From positions 1-64,000 of the forward strand of contig CAVYDG010000022.1 of NCBI GenBank assembly GCA_963767245.1: a stretch of DNA of 64,000 bases. Direction: 5' to 3'. Source of the DNA: Roseiarcus sp963767245. GTDB lineage: Bacteria > Pseudomonadota > Alphaproteobacteria > Rhizobiales > Beijerinckiaceae. Numbering within the stretch: position 1 is the first letter of the stretch; every line of letters begins with the position of its first letter. A program made the translations under genes and the position numbers. Under the pieces are notes generated by a model. It was not told where the DNA came from, made no database searches, and saw nothing but the letters and a program-made list of their open reading frames with translations. Of this stretch, positions 1-9,387 are shown piece after piece.

Positions 1-2
1 AC

Positions 3-308
3 CGACCCTGCGGCGCGAATGGTTGCCATCCCGATGTCGGCTGGGGCGCTGGGTATGATCCTTCCCGAATCGACGATCTCGTGTGGCCCATCAAGCGCAG
101 GATCAACCATGCCGCCGTTGCGGCGTTGCCTATCTCTTTTCGTCCCGCCCTTTTGGCAGGCGTTTCGGAAACGATTGCAAGTCCCGGCAGTACCCTCGAC
201 GCTGTTTGGGATGAGACGATCCTACTGGGGCGAAGAGCGTTCGAACGCCTATGCAAGACAGCCGGGCTTGAAGCTCAAGTGGTGCAGGGGCAAGGCCATC
301 AAACGTGA
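3..308 (+). CDS. C-terminal end of an unrecognised protein (5' part outside the window)
   Basis: An open frame enters from the left edge and stops with TGA at 306-308, giving about 101 residues. It has host-like codon use with many G/C third positions. I see no signal peptide, membrane segment or family motif that I recognise; the end contains a plausible amphipathic stretch near D-E-T-I-L-L-G-R-R-A. It is followed directly by transposase remnants on the other strand, so it may be the broken tail of a gene interrupted by insertion sequences. Function unknown; it could also be a chance open frame. Confidence 0.3.
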   Translation, partial: RPCGANGCHPDVGWGAGYDPSRIDDLVWPIKRRINHAAVAALPISFRPALLAGVSETIASPGSTLDAVWDETILLGRRAFERLCKTAGLEAQVVQGQGHQT

Positions 309-395
309 CAAGATTTTGGTCGATATTCTCACATTTGATGGCTTTTTTGACGGTGAGTTCGATATTCTCAAGGGGACATGGTCTCCCGAGCACCA

Positions 396-517
396 GGGCA
401 TCGATCTCGCCGATGCGATGAGCAGGATGGTCGGGGAGCTTGGCGAGGAGGTCGGCGAGCCAAGCGCGCGAATTGACATCATTGAGCTTGCATGTCTCGG
501 TCAGCGAGGATAGACTT
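396..517 (-). pseudogene. IS66-family TnpC transposase, C-terminal fragment
   Basis: Read on the minus strand, the segment encodes T-E-T-C-K-L-N-D-V-N followed by A-W-L-A-D-L-L-A-K-L-P and H-P-A-H-R-I. This is the characteristic C-terminal tail of IS66 TnpC transposases (TCKLN..D..AWL.DVL..LP.HP..RI). Only about 40 residues survive, with no start and no catalytic domain. It abuts an IS3-type fragment at about 518. It is a dead relic, useful mainly as a marker of repeated insertion and deletion in this island. Confidence 0.6.
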
Positions 518-735
518 TTAATCGGCGCGCAAAACTGCCCCCCGGTTGGAGTGGGCCCCTTGGGGCGGACAAGGATCAGGCTGCTGATTTGACCGCCGGC
601 CGGGGATTGCGCTCCTCGAACTGTTGCGGGGGCTGAGATAGCCCAAGGCTGAATGGAGTTGGCGAGCATTGTAGACCTCGTCGATGAATCGCGGAAGGTC
701 GTCGGCGACATCGCCCGTGGCGAGAAGGCCGCCGG
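518..735 (-). pseudogene. IS3-family OrfB transposase, C-terminal fragment
   Basis: The minus-strand frame ending with TAA at 518-520 reads D-L-P-R-F-I-D-E-V-Y-N-A-R then L-H-S-A-L-G-Y-L-S-P. This is the near-invariant C-terminus of IS3-family (IS150/IS2-like) OrfB integrase-type transposases. The catalytic DDE core is absent. The fragment ends where the FCD-type regulator frame begins to be recognisable, so its insertion probably removed the start of that regulator. The longer open frame that seems to join it with the IS66 fragment is an accident of two relics lying in compatible frames. Confidence 0.65.
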
Positions 736-1312
736 CGAGCGCACTACTGAGGCGGGAACGCCTCGGCGTTGCAGGTCAGCCGGATGCCGGCGCGAGGCGA
801 TGCAGAAGCTGCAGCTTCGCGGCATCCTTGTGGGCGGCGAGCGCCCCGGTCTGCGCGTTTCCGATTACAGCCCACGCCGCATCTCGGATCTTATTCGAGC
901 TGCGCTTCTTGTGGAAAAGATCATCTTCCAGCGCGTCATGCGCGAAGGCCGGGGCAGTTCGGCCCTTCCCGCCGAGCTTGAGGAGATAGTCTCCGACATG
1001 GCCGAGTTATCCGCCTCCGACGACCCGCTTGTCTTGAGCTCGATCGACCTCGATTTGCACCGCGCCATCGCGCACCATTCGGGCAACGAGCTTGCCGCCC
1101 TGATTTGGGAAGAGCTCGCTCAGCACCTCGTCATTGTCTTCTGTGGGGACTGGTCGGACGCCGAGGATCGGCCGGGCGAGGTGTGGCTTCACTTGCAGTT
1201 GCTCGACTACCTCGAACACGGTTCCGTCGACGACATCGACACCGTGCTCGCGACGCATTTTTCCGGACCTGCCAGGCGCAAGAGCGGACATCACAGCCGA
1301 GGGAATCCGTGA
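733..1312 (+). pseudogene. GntR/FadR-type (FCD domain) regulator, N-terminus destroyed
   Basis: The C-terminal two thirds is a clear FCD ligand-binding domain: after S-D-Y-S-P-R-R-I come the helices ending in D-L-D-L-H-R-A-I-A-H-H and a last V-L-A-T-H-F, placing the usual Asp/His metal ligands. The winged helix is damaged. R-E-R-L-G-V, V-S-R-M-P-A-R and E-A-M-Q-K-L-Q lie in three different frames around 750-810, implying one extra base and a two-base deletion, and the first helices are replaced by the IS3 relic. Its stop overlaps the start of the following dehydrogenase (GTGA), so regulator and enzyme were once translationally coupled. It probably controlled the decayed sugar-acid genes downstream. 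Confidence 0.75.
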
Positions 1313-2111
1313 TTGAAAACGTCCAAGAGGCCGGGGCATTGTCCGGCCGGGTCGCGCTGGTCACCGGCTCCGCGCGCGGCATAGGAGAAGCCATCACCCG
1401 ACTGTTGGCCGCGCGGGGCGCCACGGTAGTGCTGTCGGACCGGGACGGCGATCTCGCCTGCTCGGTTGCGGACGACCTTGCCGCGCACGGCGCGGACAGT
1501 CTTGGGCTCGCGGTCGATATCACTTCCGAGCAGGCGGTTGCGGAGCTAGCCGCGGTGATCAGCTCGCGCTGGGGTCGGCTCGATATCCTGGTCAACAACG
1601 CTGCTATCCTCGATGCGACTCCGCTCGAAAAGCTCACTCGCGACCGCTTCGAGGAAGTGCGCGGACAAATCAGGACGGGGCGCTCTGGGTCACACTCGGC
1701 CTTCTGCCCCTGCTTCGCCGCTCCACAAATGGACGCGTCGTCAACATTGCCTCGATCCTCGGGGTGCGAGGGGCTGCTGACAGCGTCGCCTATGCGACCG
1801 CAAAGGGAGGCGTCGTCAATATGACAAGGACGCTGGCGGTTGACCTCGCCCCCGCCGGCATCCTCGTCAACTGCATCTGCCCAGGCTTCGTCGACACCCG
1901 TATGGCGCTGCTGCCTGACGGGAGCGGCCATGAACACCAGACTGACTGGTTCAAGGACGTCTACATCAAATATGGCCGCATACCGCTGCGGCGGCCGGCG
2001 CAGCCCGACGATATCGCGCGCGCCACCGCGTTCTTTTGCGGGGACGATTGCGGCTACGTCACGGGCCAGATCCTGCTGGTCGATGGCGGCGTCTCGCGAC
2101 ATTTTAGATGA
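1309..2111 (+). pseudogene. Short-chain dehydrogenase/reductase, one frameshift
   Basis: Classical SDR of about 265 residues. The start is GTG at 1309, preceded by GAGGGA and overlapping the upstream stop. It has a cofactor loop T-G-S-A-R-G-I-G, N-N-A-A-I after the fourth strand, a catalytic Ser in N-I-A-S-I-L-G, Y-A-T-A-K for the Tyr/Lys pair, and a typical end in L-V-D-G-G-V-S. The frame changes once near 1660, just after D-R-F-E-E-V, consistent with a one-base loss. Catalytic residues are all kept, so decay is recent or the indel is a sequence error. Beside dehydratase and epimerase relics it would fit oxidation of an aldose or sugar acid; the substrate is inferred only. Confidence 0.8.
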
Positions 2112-2118
2112 GGATGCT

Positions 2119-3255
2119 TTGAAGATCAGATCCATCGACTGCCTCGGACTATTCGGTAAGTCGCCCAAAGGCGGTTGGAGCAACGAGATCCAGCCGGGAG
2201 ATTGGTACATGCCCTCGTGATCGTCAAAACCGACGCCGGGCTGATCGGCGTGGGAAGGGTCTTCACCGACTCCCGCCTTGCCGAGGCGGCGCTCAACGTA
2301 CTTAGACCCCTCGCCATCGGGGAGACGGCCATTGAGCCGATGCGCGTTACCGAAAAACTCCACCAGAACAGTTTCTGGATGGGGCACGGTGGTACACTGA
2401 CGCACACCATTTCCGGGATTGACATCGCCCTATGGGACATTTTTGGGCAGGCGACCGGCCAGCCGATCGGACGCCTGTTGGGCGGCAACTACCGCACCAG
2501 AGTGCAGGCCTATGCCTCGATCTTGATGGAGATGCCTGAACTAATGGAGGAGCGCACCGCCTTCTACCGCGCGCAAGGGTTCAAAGCGATCAAGATTGGC
2601 TGGGGACCCTTCGGCCGAGTGTCCCGCAAGCTCGACGAGCAGATCGTCAGGGCGGCGCGCAAGGGTGCCGGCGACGATTGCCTGCTAATGGTCGATGCAG
2701 GCGGCTCGGATGCGTTCTGGCCGCAGGGACTTAACTGGGCGATCAATACTGCCCACATGCTCAAGAACTTCGAGGTCGCCTGGTTCGAGGAGGCGCTGAA
2801 ACCGGATGCGCTCGACGACTTCAAGGCGTTGCGCGAACGCAGCCCCGTGCCCATCGCGAGCGGTGAGTGCATCACCCGGCGGCAAAGTTTCTTGCCCTGG
2901 CTCGAAAGGCGCGCGCTCGATATCGTGCAACCGGATGTGACCAAGGTCGGCGGCATTTCTGAGCAGATTTAGATTGCCCGCACCGCCAACGCCTTCGGGA
3001 TCAAATATATTGGGCATGGCTGGAATACCGCAGTCGGCCTCGCCGCCGATCTCCAGCTCGCCGCGGCGGTGCCGACCGCCGATCTCGTCGAATATATCGG
3101 CGGGTCGCCCTATGTGGATGACATCACGGAGGGCGGCTGGACGCTGGACGGCGATGGGATGTTGGCGATTCCGGACGGACCCGGGCTCGGCATCAAACTG
3201 AGAGGCCACACGCTGCGAGAGATGACCTGGAACTTGAACGCTGTGTTCGCTAAGT
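2119..3255 (+). pseudogene. Mandelate racemase/enolase-superfamily sugar-acid dehydratase, broken
   Basis: The reading starts with TTG at 2119 (L-K-I-R-S-I-D), shifts frame near 2205 and meets an in-frame TAG at 2970-2972, after which homology continues. Barrel residues are all visible: K-A-I-K (KxK bases), the metal-binding Asp in M-V-D-A-G, Glu in W-F-E-E-A, Glu in A-S-G-E-C, and the His in I-G-H-G-W-N. These match the mandelate racemase subgroup, whose members dehydrate galactonate, fuconate, rhamnonate and similar acids. The 3' end runs into an IS200-type element at about 3258. Substrate cannot be told. Confidence 0.8.
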
Positions 3256-3257
3256 AT

Positions 3258-3900
3258 TCCCCGGCAAAGCCGGGGGCTTTATGGTGTGAACCGCTCAAAG
3301 CGGTAGGAGGGGTCGCTGAGGCATCCCCTTGAGGTTGGCGGCCACCTGAAGGCGGCGTTTTTCAGCGCCAGAGATTCATCCGTTCGAGCCTCTGATCCTT
3401 TTTCTCTTGGTTGCGAATGTAGGCGCGGATCGCCTCCTCGTCCCGCCCGACCGTGTTGACGAAGAAACCTCGGGCCCAAAAGTGCTGTCCGACGAAATTG
3501 CGTTTGCGCTCTCCATAAACCCGAGCCATGTGGATCGCGCTCTTGCCCTTGATCCACCCGACGACCGCCGACACCGCATGTTTCGGCGGGATCGACAGCA
3601 ACATGTGCACGTGATCGGGCATCAAGTGCCCTTCTTCGACCTTCGACTCCTTCTGAAGCGCAAGCCGGCGGAAAACCTCGCCCAGATGACGCCGTAGCTG
3701 CTGATACAACGTCCTGCGCCGACATTTCGGAATGAAAACCACATGATATTTGCAGTCCCATGTGGTGTGGCTTAGGCTCTCGTAATCGTCCATCGAATGG
3801 AGTTCCTTTCGTGTGAGTTTATGCTTTATGTTGGAACTCCGCTGATGGACCGCCCTAAACGTCAAACTGCTACTGCCACCCCGGCAAAGCCAGGGGTCTC
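3258..3900. mobile_element. IS200/IS605-type insertion sequence
   Basis: A small element with one minus-strand transposase gene and hairpins rather than inverted repeats at its ends. On the left, CCCCGGC-AAA-GCCGGGG lies at 3259-3275, with a second hairpin (ACCGCT/AGCGGT) just inside. On the right, CCCCGGC-AAA-GCC(A)GGGG lies at about 3879-3896. This is typical of HUH single-strand transposition. It sits between the dehydratase relic and the epimerase relic and may have removed the dehydratase stop codon. Exact cleavage points cannot be set by eye. Confidence 0.6.
3362..3793 (-). CDS. tnpA: IS200-family HUH transposase TnpA
   Basis: A protein of 143 residues from ATG at 3793, the normal IS200 length; a longer open frame upstream is just non-coding element sequence. 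It begins M-D-D-Y-E-S-L-S-H-T and contains K-Y-H-V-V-F-I-P, the metal-binding H-V-H in M-P-D-H-V-H-M-L-L, and the nucleophile Tyr in A-Y-I-R-N-Q-E. All residues needed for single-strand nicking and rejoining look present, so this may be the only intact transposase in the first 9 kb. No TnpB gene accompanies it. Confidence 0.9.
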   Translation of the reverse strand: MDDYESLSHTTWDCKYHVVFIPKCRRRTLYQQLRRHLGEVFRRLALQKESKVEEGHLMPDHVHMLLSIPPKHAVSAVVGWIKGKSAIHMARVYGERKRNFVGQHFWARGFFVNTVGRDEEAIRAYIRNQEKKDQRLERMNLWR

Positions 3901-3914
3901 CCGCTTACGCTAGC

Positions 3915-4804
3915 ATGGCGCTGCTGCTCAAGGCCGACACATTGAGCCTCGAGCTCAGGCCCGAGATTGGCGGCTGCATTGGCGCCTTCCGCTTCGAACA
4001 AAGGGGCAAGCCCTTCGATCTCATGCGTCCCTTTGGACGCTTTCCGGGCGGCCTGTCGGACGCACTCTATTCGGGAATGTTCCCGACGCTTCCCTTCGCC
4101 AATTGCATCCGCGACAACCGCTTTACCTTCGAGGGGCGAGGCGACCAAGTCGCCTCCAATATGGCTGGCACTCGGCTTAATTTCCACGGCTCTGGTTGGC
4201 AATCACCCTGGCGGGTGGCATCCGTGAACGAGACAGTGGCCATCCTTGCACTGGACGAAGGCCGGGTAGGCGAGGCCTATCGCTATTCGGCGGTGCAGCG
4301 TTTCGGCATCGATCGCGCGGGGTTGACAGTAAAGACGGAGCTGACTAACCGCGCCGAACAACGGATGCCGTTCAGTTTCGGGCAGCATCCGTGTTTCTGA
4401 CGCATGGCGGCGCGCTCATACGCTTTGCCGCCACAGGGATGTGGCTCAGCGACCGGGAAGGGCAGACGAAGCGGCTCGTCCCGGTGACGGCCAAGCGGAC
4501 TATGCGACACCGCGCCCTCCGCCTAGCGATTACCGCAATATCTGCTACGTCGACTGGGATGGTCGCGCGGATATCGTCTGGCCCGAGGCCGGCGTCGGGG
4601 TTTCGCTTACTGCGGATCCAGTCTTCCGCCACCTGATGTCCCATGTTCCTGGTGGTCAGCCAATTTTTCTGCCTCGACGCGCAGAGCACGGCGGGCCTGT
4701 GCCTTCGATGGGGGTCGAATCAGGGCCGCAGAACCGCCGGCGTACATATCCTGGAGCCCGGCGAAAGCATATCGGGAACGTTACGGTTCGATGTTTCCAC
4801 ATGA
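3915..4804 (+). pseudogene. Aldose 1-epimerase (galactose mutarotase-like), multiply frameshifted
   Basis: The N-terminal half from ATG 3915 reads as a mutarotase-fold enzyme: E-I-G-G-C-I-G-A-F, then a substrate-site N-F-H-G and F-S-F-G-Q-H-P. The frame breaks after Q-H-P (about 4390), again near 4500, and once more near 4670. The last segment reads G-V-H-I-L-E-P-G-E-S-I-S-G-T and stops at 4802-4804, as the family usually ends. Such enzymes interconvert the anomers of free sugars before a dehydrogenase. With the adjoining SDR and dehydratases this suggests a lost oxidative sugar pathway. Confidence 0.75.
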
Positions 4805-5237
4805 CCGGAGCGAACTTGTCGCTATGCCGTTTGGGTCGAATACGATCCGCGCGTCGATTTCCGGGCATTAATCGGCCCTCAGCGAGAACCTTGGCGGGAA
4901 GATTGCAACTCTTGATGTTCCGGTCGACGCTGTCGAACGCCTCTGCGGCCTATCGGAAGTGACGGAGCGCGTTGTTCGAGCAGGACGAATGTGTCTGGCG
5001 AAATCACATATGCCGGCGAAAGCCCTAGGATGTCGACCGCTCGCTACGGCGAAGTGCTCGGACCAAGGGAGGGCTCGATCCGGATGGCGGCAATGCCAGG
5101 CAGGCTCAGCTCGGGTAGTGGGTTAGTGGCGATGGCGGACTACGACGACAACATTGCGGCCCGCTGATTAGACAGACAGCGTGGCCTGAACTCGATTGCG
5201 GCCCTGCTGATTGAAATAACAAGGCAGATCGACCTAG
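4805..5237 (+). other. Degraded stretch without a supportable gene
   Basis: About 430 bases between the epimerase relic and the second dehydratase relic. One frame gives a short protein-like run, E-N-L-G-G-K-I-A-T-L-D-V-P and then A-V-E-R-L-C-G-L-S-E, near 4880-4960, broken on both sides. I do not recognise it. No RNA gene, promoter pair or repeat stands out. It is probably another decayed gene of the same operon. Confidence 0.35.
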
Positions 5238-6419
5238 ATGAAAGTCGTAGAGCGTGGACTTTTTCTACCTCGGAATGCCGAACGTCACGACGGCTGCCGA
5301 CGGTAGCCAACATGCGCTTGTCGTGCGGGTGACCGCGGGTGAGCATCAAGGCTGGGGCGAGTGCGAGGCCTCTCCGCTACCCTCGATTGCAGCGTTCGTC
5401 GCACCGATGTCGCATGGCGCCTGTTGGCCTGTGTCAGTCTCGGTGCTGGGCGAAACTTTGGACGGTCCGGACGACATCCGTCGCATGTCGGCGAATGTCG
5501 CCTATAACAGCATGGATCTGCTGCAGGCTGCCCACACCTGGTCGGGCATCGAGATGGCAATGTGGGATCTACTGGGTCGTGTGTGTGTGTAGTGCCGACA
5601 TACCAACTCCTGGGCTATCCGAAGGCGTACTCCGGGACTGCTGTATGCCCGTGCTGTTCGGAGCAACGCCTGACGACAACCTCCGCGCGCGCCGCGGATA
5701 ATTGCGAGGGCCGGTTTCCGCGCCGCCAAATTGGGCTGGGCCCCTTTCGGCAAATCGCTGGAGGGCCACGTCGCCCGCATCGACGCCGCGCGCGGTAGCG
5801 TCCAAATAACCGATGGAGGGTTGCCGATCCATGCTGGACAGGCGTCTGGCGAGAATGTTGCCGCGGGCGGCACTGCGGCTTTACGGCGATGGAACGCAAT
5901 CGCGTTACCTTTTTCGAAGAGCCGTTCCATGGCTCCGCCTATCGCGCGTATGGAGAACTTCGTGACCGCGCGCAGTCAGTGAGAACGGCCGGCGGCGAGG
6001 CCGCCCACAACCGTCATATGGCGGAGCATCTCATCGACTTCGGCCGGGTCGGCTTCATTCAGATCGACAGTGGCCGGATAGGCGGCCTCTGGCCAGCCAA
6101 GGAGGTAGCGGACTACGCCGTCGCGCGCGGGGTCACTTACATTAACCATACGTTCACGTCGAACCTCGCGCTCAGCGCGTCCCTGCAGCCCTTCATCGGG
6201 CTCGCTGATCATCGCATGTGCGAATATCCGACGGGTTTGCAACAACTCGCCTGCGACCTCACAAAGAACCACATCTTGCCCGACGCCAATGGCGAGGTCG
6301 TGCTACCCGACGCGCCAGGTCTCGGCATCGAGATCAACCCCGAGGCGCTGACGCGATACAGAGTTGAGGTCGAGATCAAGGCCGGCGGCAAAATCTTGTT
6401 TTCGACCCCGAGCTATTAA
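5238..6419 (+). pseudogene. Second mandelate racemase/enolase-superfamily protein, heavily frameshifted
   Basis: Starts at ATG 5238 (M-K-V-V-E), shifts within the next 20 bases, and continues V-D-F-F-Y-L-G-M-P and G-E-H-Q-G-W-G-E-C-E-A. The frame breaks again at a GT dinucleotide run (about 5579-5590), near 5680-5730 and near 5880. Later landmarks are K-L-G-W-A-P-F-G, F-F-E-E-P-F-H, T-A-G-G-E-A-A and Y-I-N-H-T-F-T before the stop at 6417-6419. The expected metal Asp appears as His (I-H-A-G-Q), so even the restored protein may be inactive. It is a different subfamily from the copy at 2119. Confidence 0.75.
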
Positions 6420-6507
6420 GAACACGCAAGGCGCGGGAGGACGTGATTTGTCGAGCGGCTGATCGATGTTCGGGATGACGCACATTGGTGGATAGACCTG
6501 GAAATAA

Positions 6508-6720
6508 TTGTGGGCCAATTCTCGCGGACGCCCCATTCCGCTCGAAGTAACCCCCGGCCAGCTTGGCTACGTTCGCGTCGCACTGGCCCTGATCAGCGCT
6601 GTCCCGCCCGGCCGCCGCCTGGCTGGCGACGCCGCTTACGACAGCGACGGGCTGCGGCGCTTGCTCGTCGAACGTGGGACCCTGCCTTCCGATCACTGCG
6701 AGATTCCTGCCCCAGCCACT
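6508..6720 (+). pseudogene. IS5-family (IS427-like) transposase fragment
   Basis: A plus-strand run G-R-P-I-P-L-E-V-T-P-G-Q-L followed by G-D-A-A-Y-D-S-D-G-L-R matches the middle of IS5-family DDE transposases, around the second catalytic Asp (A-D-x-A-Y-D). The expected continuation V-I-P-N-N-P-T-R-K is out of frame and the fragment then ends. No start, stop or inverted repeats remain. Confidence 0.6.
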
Positions 6721-6842
6721 TCACTATGTCGAGAACCTTCGATTCGCGGCCATTTCATGCGACGCGCATCGAGTTCAAGCGCGGATTCCCGTCACGGGAA
6801 TAGTTGTCGGGCGCGGGAGCGCCTTCATAGGCTGATAATCTA

Positions 6843-7801
6843 ACGGACCGAGCGGCATGGTCGAGGCGATCGCATGTGCCGGCTCGACGAGCGCTGGAGA
6901 AACTCGGCATTCCCAGATCGTCTTTCTACCGCTGGTATGATCGGTATCAAGGCGGCGGACCGGAGGCCCTCGCGGATCGCCCTCACGGCCGGATCGGGTC
7001 TGGAACCGCATCCCAGAGGCAATCCGCAGCCAGATTGTCGACCTGGCGCTGCGGTTCAAGCCCGAGCTCAGCCCGCGGGAACTGGCGGTGCGCTTCACGG
7101 ACGAGGAAAAATACTTTGTCTCGGAGGCGTCGGTCTATCGGCTGCTGAAAGCGCACGATCTTATCACCAGCCCGGCTTACATCGTGATCAAAGCGGCCGA
7201 GGAGTTCAGGGACAAGACCACGGCGCCCAACCAGCTCTGGCAGACCGACTTCACCTATCTCAAGATCACGGGATGGGGCTGGTACTACCTCTCCACCGTG
7301 CTGGACGACTTCTCGCGCTTCATTGTCGCCTGGAAGCTCTGTGCGACGATGAAAGCGCAGGACGTCATGGCCACCCTCGATCTGGCGCTGGCGGCCTCCG
7401 GGCTCGATCACATGACCGTCGTTCACCGACCGCGGCTCTTGTCGGATAACGGCTCGTCATATGTCGCGAGCGATCTGGCTGATTGGCTGGACAAGCAGAA
7501 CATCGAGCATGTCCGCGGAGCGCCCTTCCATCCGCAGACCCAGGGCAAAATCGAGCGCTGGCATCAGACGCTCAAGAACCGCATCCTGCTTGAGCACTAC
7601 TACCTGCCCGGCGATCTCGAACGCCAGGTCGCCGCCTTCGTGGCGCACTACAACCATGCCCGCTATCACGAGAGCCTCGACAATCTTACCCCGGCTGACG
7701 TCTTCTTCGGGCGCGCTGACGCCATCCTCCTCGAACGCGAAAGGATCAAACGCCAGACAATCGCAAACCGTCGCTTGCAGCATCAACTGCATGCCGCATA
7801 A
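6843..7801 (+). pseudogene. IS3-like rve-domain transposase, one frameshift
   Basis: The first part reads P-A-R-R-A-L-E-K-L-G-I-P-R-S-S-F-Y-R-W-Y, a helix-turn-helix used by IS3-type transposases. After a frame change near 6990 it continues R-V-W-N-R-I-P through the full integrase core. The catalytic residues are present: Asp in Q-T-D-F-T-Y-L, Asp in L-L-S-D-N-G-S-S-Y, Glu in Q-G-K-I-E-R-W-H. It ends at 7799-7801. The frameshift could be decay or, less likely, the point where two overlapping reading frames are normally joined. The upstream end of the element is unclear. Confidence 0.75.
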
Positions 7802-8255
7802 TCTCAATCACAGATGATCCAGAGCCTCCCTTCCGGAAGCCGGCAACATGTCTCAAATCATCTGACGACGGACAATGATCTCGATGTGCCAACGGAATCG
7901 TGGGGGTTCGAGGCGAGTGTGAGCTCGGCGCGGCCTTCGCGGCGCACAGTAAGAATATTGTCAGACTCAGCCATGGTGACGACCGCGTCGTCCTTGCAGC
8001 TTGTGCTGTCCGCGGCAGGCGTGGCCTCGATGTTGCAATTGGCGCCGGACGCTGTTCCGGGCCCAAATCCTAATCAATCCCAGAATATGGAGTAAACGAC
8101 ATTCGCTCGCCTCTGAGCTGCCTCGCTCCAGCACACTCGCAAAAAAAGAAGCGAATCGTCTTAAAATGGAGACGCAAGTGCATCAGCATCAGCCCACCAA
8201 GGGCCCCATTGACCGCTCGAAAGACCCGCTCGCCGGGCGAGATCCTGCCGACTTC
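7802..8255. other. Gene-free stretch between two insertion sequences
   Basis: About 450 bases. The first 70 bases are probably the terminal region of the IS3-like element. A minus-strand frame around 8100-8250 reads R-V-F-R-A-V-N-G-A-L-G-G-L-M-L-M-H-L, which looks like a short hydrophobic segment, but it has no recognisable start or family. It does not continue the IstA protein that lies on the other side of the IS630 element, so sequence was rearranged here. Nothing else is evident. Confidence 0.4.
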
Positions 8256-8257
8256 TA

Positions 8258-9384
8258 AGCAGACTCCCTCAGCTTGACCAACGAATTGCAGGTGTGATTT
8301 GATCTTCGCGTTGATTTGCGGAGGCGGGGCGTGGCGGGCAAATCTCGGGTGACGGCGGGTGACCAACAGCGCAACGCACTGCTGACGTTAGCCGATTCAC
8401 GCGATCGGGGCGAGGCTGATCGGGCGCGGGCGATATTGCTGACGTTGTCGGGATGGACCAGCCCGCGCATTGCGGAAGCCTTCAGCGTGCGCGAAGACAC
8501 GGTGCGTCTTTGGCGCAGCGAGTTCGCGCGCGGCGGTGTCGAGGCGTTGAAGGCGACCGTGGCGCTCGGCCCGCCACCGGTAAAGACCGAAGCCGCGCTG
8601 CGTGTCGTCGCGCCTCTGCTCGAAGCTCCCGTCGCCGACCGGCCCAACTGGACGATCCCGCGCCTCATGGCCGAGATCGAGGCGCGCGAGGGCGTCAAGA
8701 TCGGCAAGTCGCAGTTGTCCAAGGCGTTGCGAAAAAAAACTTCCGTTGGCGGCGGCCCCGGCACACGCTGAAAGGCCGCCAGATTGCCGCCGAGATCGAA
8801 CGCGTGGGACTGCGCCTTCAACTGCGCAAGGCTCAGGCCGAAGCCGGCGACATCATCCTCCTCTACGGCGACGAGAGCGAGGCCCTGACGCACCCTTATC
8901 TGGCGCGGGCGTGGGCCTTGCGCGGTGCGGACCTGCGGGCGCCGGCGCCGGGTCAGGCCAAGAAAGTGGCGATAATCGGCTCACTCGATCATGTCACGCG
9001 CCAGTTGATTGTGCATACGAGCCAGACCAAGCGCAGCCGCGACTTCATCGCTCACCTCGAGCAACTCGACCACCTGTTCGGTCCTCAACCAGGACGGGCA
9101 ATAAAACCGTCGTACTGGTCGAGGACAACGGGCCGATCCATGTCAGCAAGCTCACTCTTAAAGCCATCGAGGCGCGCAAACACTGGCTCACCGTCGAGTG
9201 GCTGCCAAAATACGCACCCGAACTCAACGACATCGAGGTTGTCTGGCACGATCTCAAGGCGCGCCATCTGGCCCATCAGACCTTCGCTGATGCCGACGTC
9301 CTCGACCGCGCAATCCACGCAGCCGTGGCTGCCCTGAACCGGGAGCGAACTGTCAATCCGTTGGTCATTCAAAGAATCTCTGCT
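8258..9384. mobile_element. IS630-family insertion sequence with TA target
   Basis: Ends carry matching inverted repeats: AGCAGA...TTGACCAACGAATT at 8258-8287 and its complement (AATCCGTTGGTCA...TCTGCT) ending at 9384. Each end is flanked by TA (8256-8257 and 9385-9386), the target dinucleotide duplicated by IS630/Tc1-type elements. The right flank is the 3' part of an istA gene, so it inserted into an IS21 copy. The left flank is unrelated sequence, implying a later deletion or inversion. Confidence 0.75.
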
Positions 9385-9387
9385 TAG
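8331..9387 (+). pseudogene. IS630-family transposase, two frame changes
   Basis: GTG at 8331 opens with A-G-K-S-R-V-T-A-G. The helix-turn-helix half reads T-S-P-R-I-A-E-A-F-S-V-R-E-D-T-V. The first frame change is at an A-run at about 8730-8738, a place where some IS630 relatives use programmed slippage. The second, near 9090, looks like simple decay. The DDE core is legible: Y-G-D-E-S-E-A, V-E-D-N-G-P-I-H and L-P-K-Y-A-P-E-L-N-D-I-E. It ends in the terminal repeat. Probably inactive because of the second shift. Confidence 0.8.

Noticed and set aside
130..825. A 231-codon minus-strand frame as a single gene
   Set aside because: It joins an IS3 C-terminal relic read out of frame with an IS66 C-terminal relic; no single protein family spans it.
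1131..2405. A 424-codon minus-strand open frame
   Set aside because: Antisense to the SDR and dehydratase relics, with no conserved motif; the sense-strand homology is clear.
6843..7801. Programmed frameshift in the IS3-like transposase as a certain call
   Set aside because: No clear slippery heptamer was seen near 6990; simple decay explains the break equally well given the surrounding relics.
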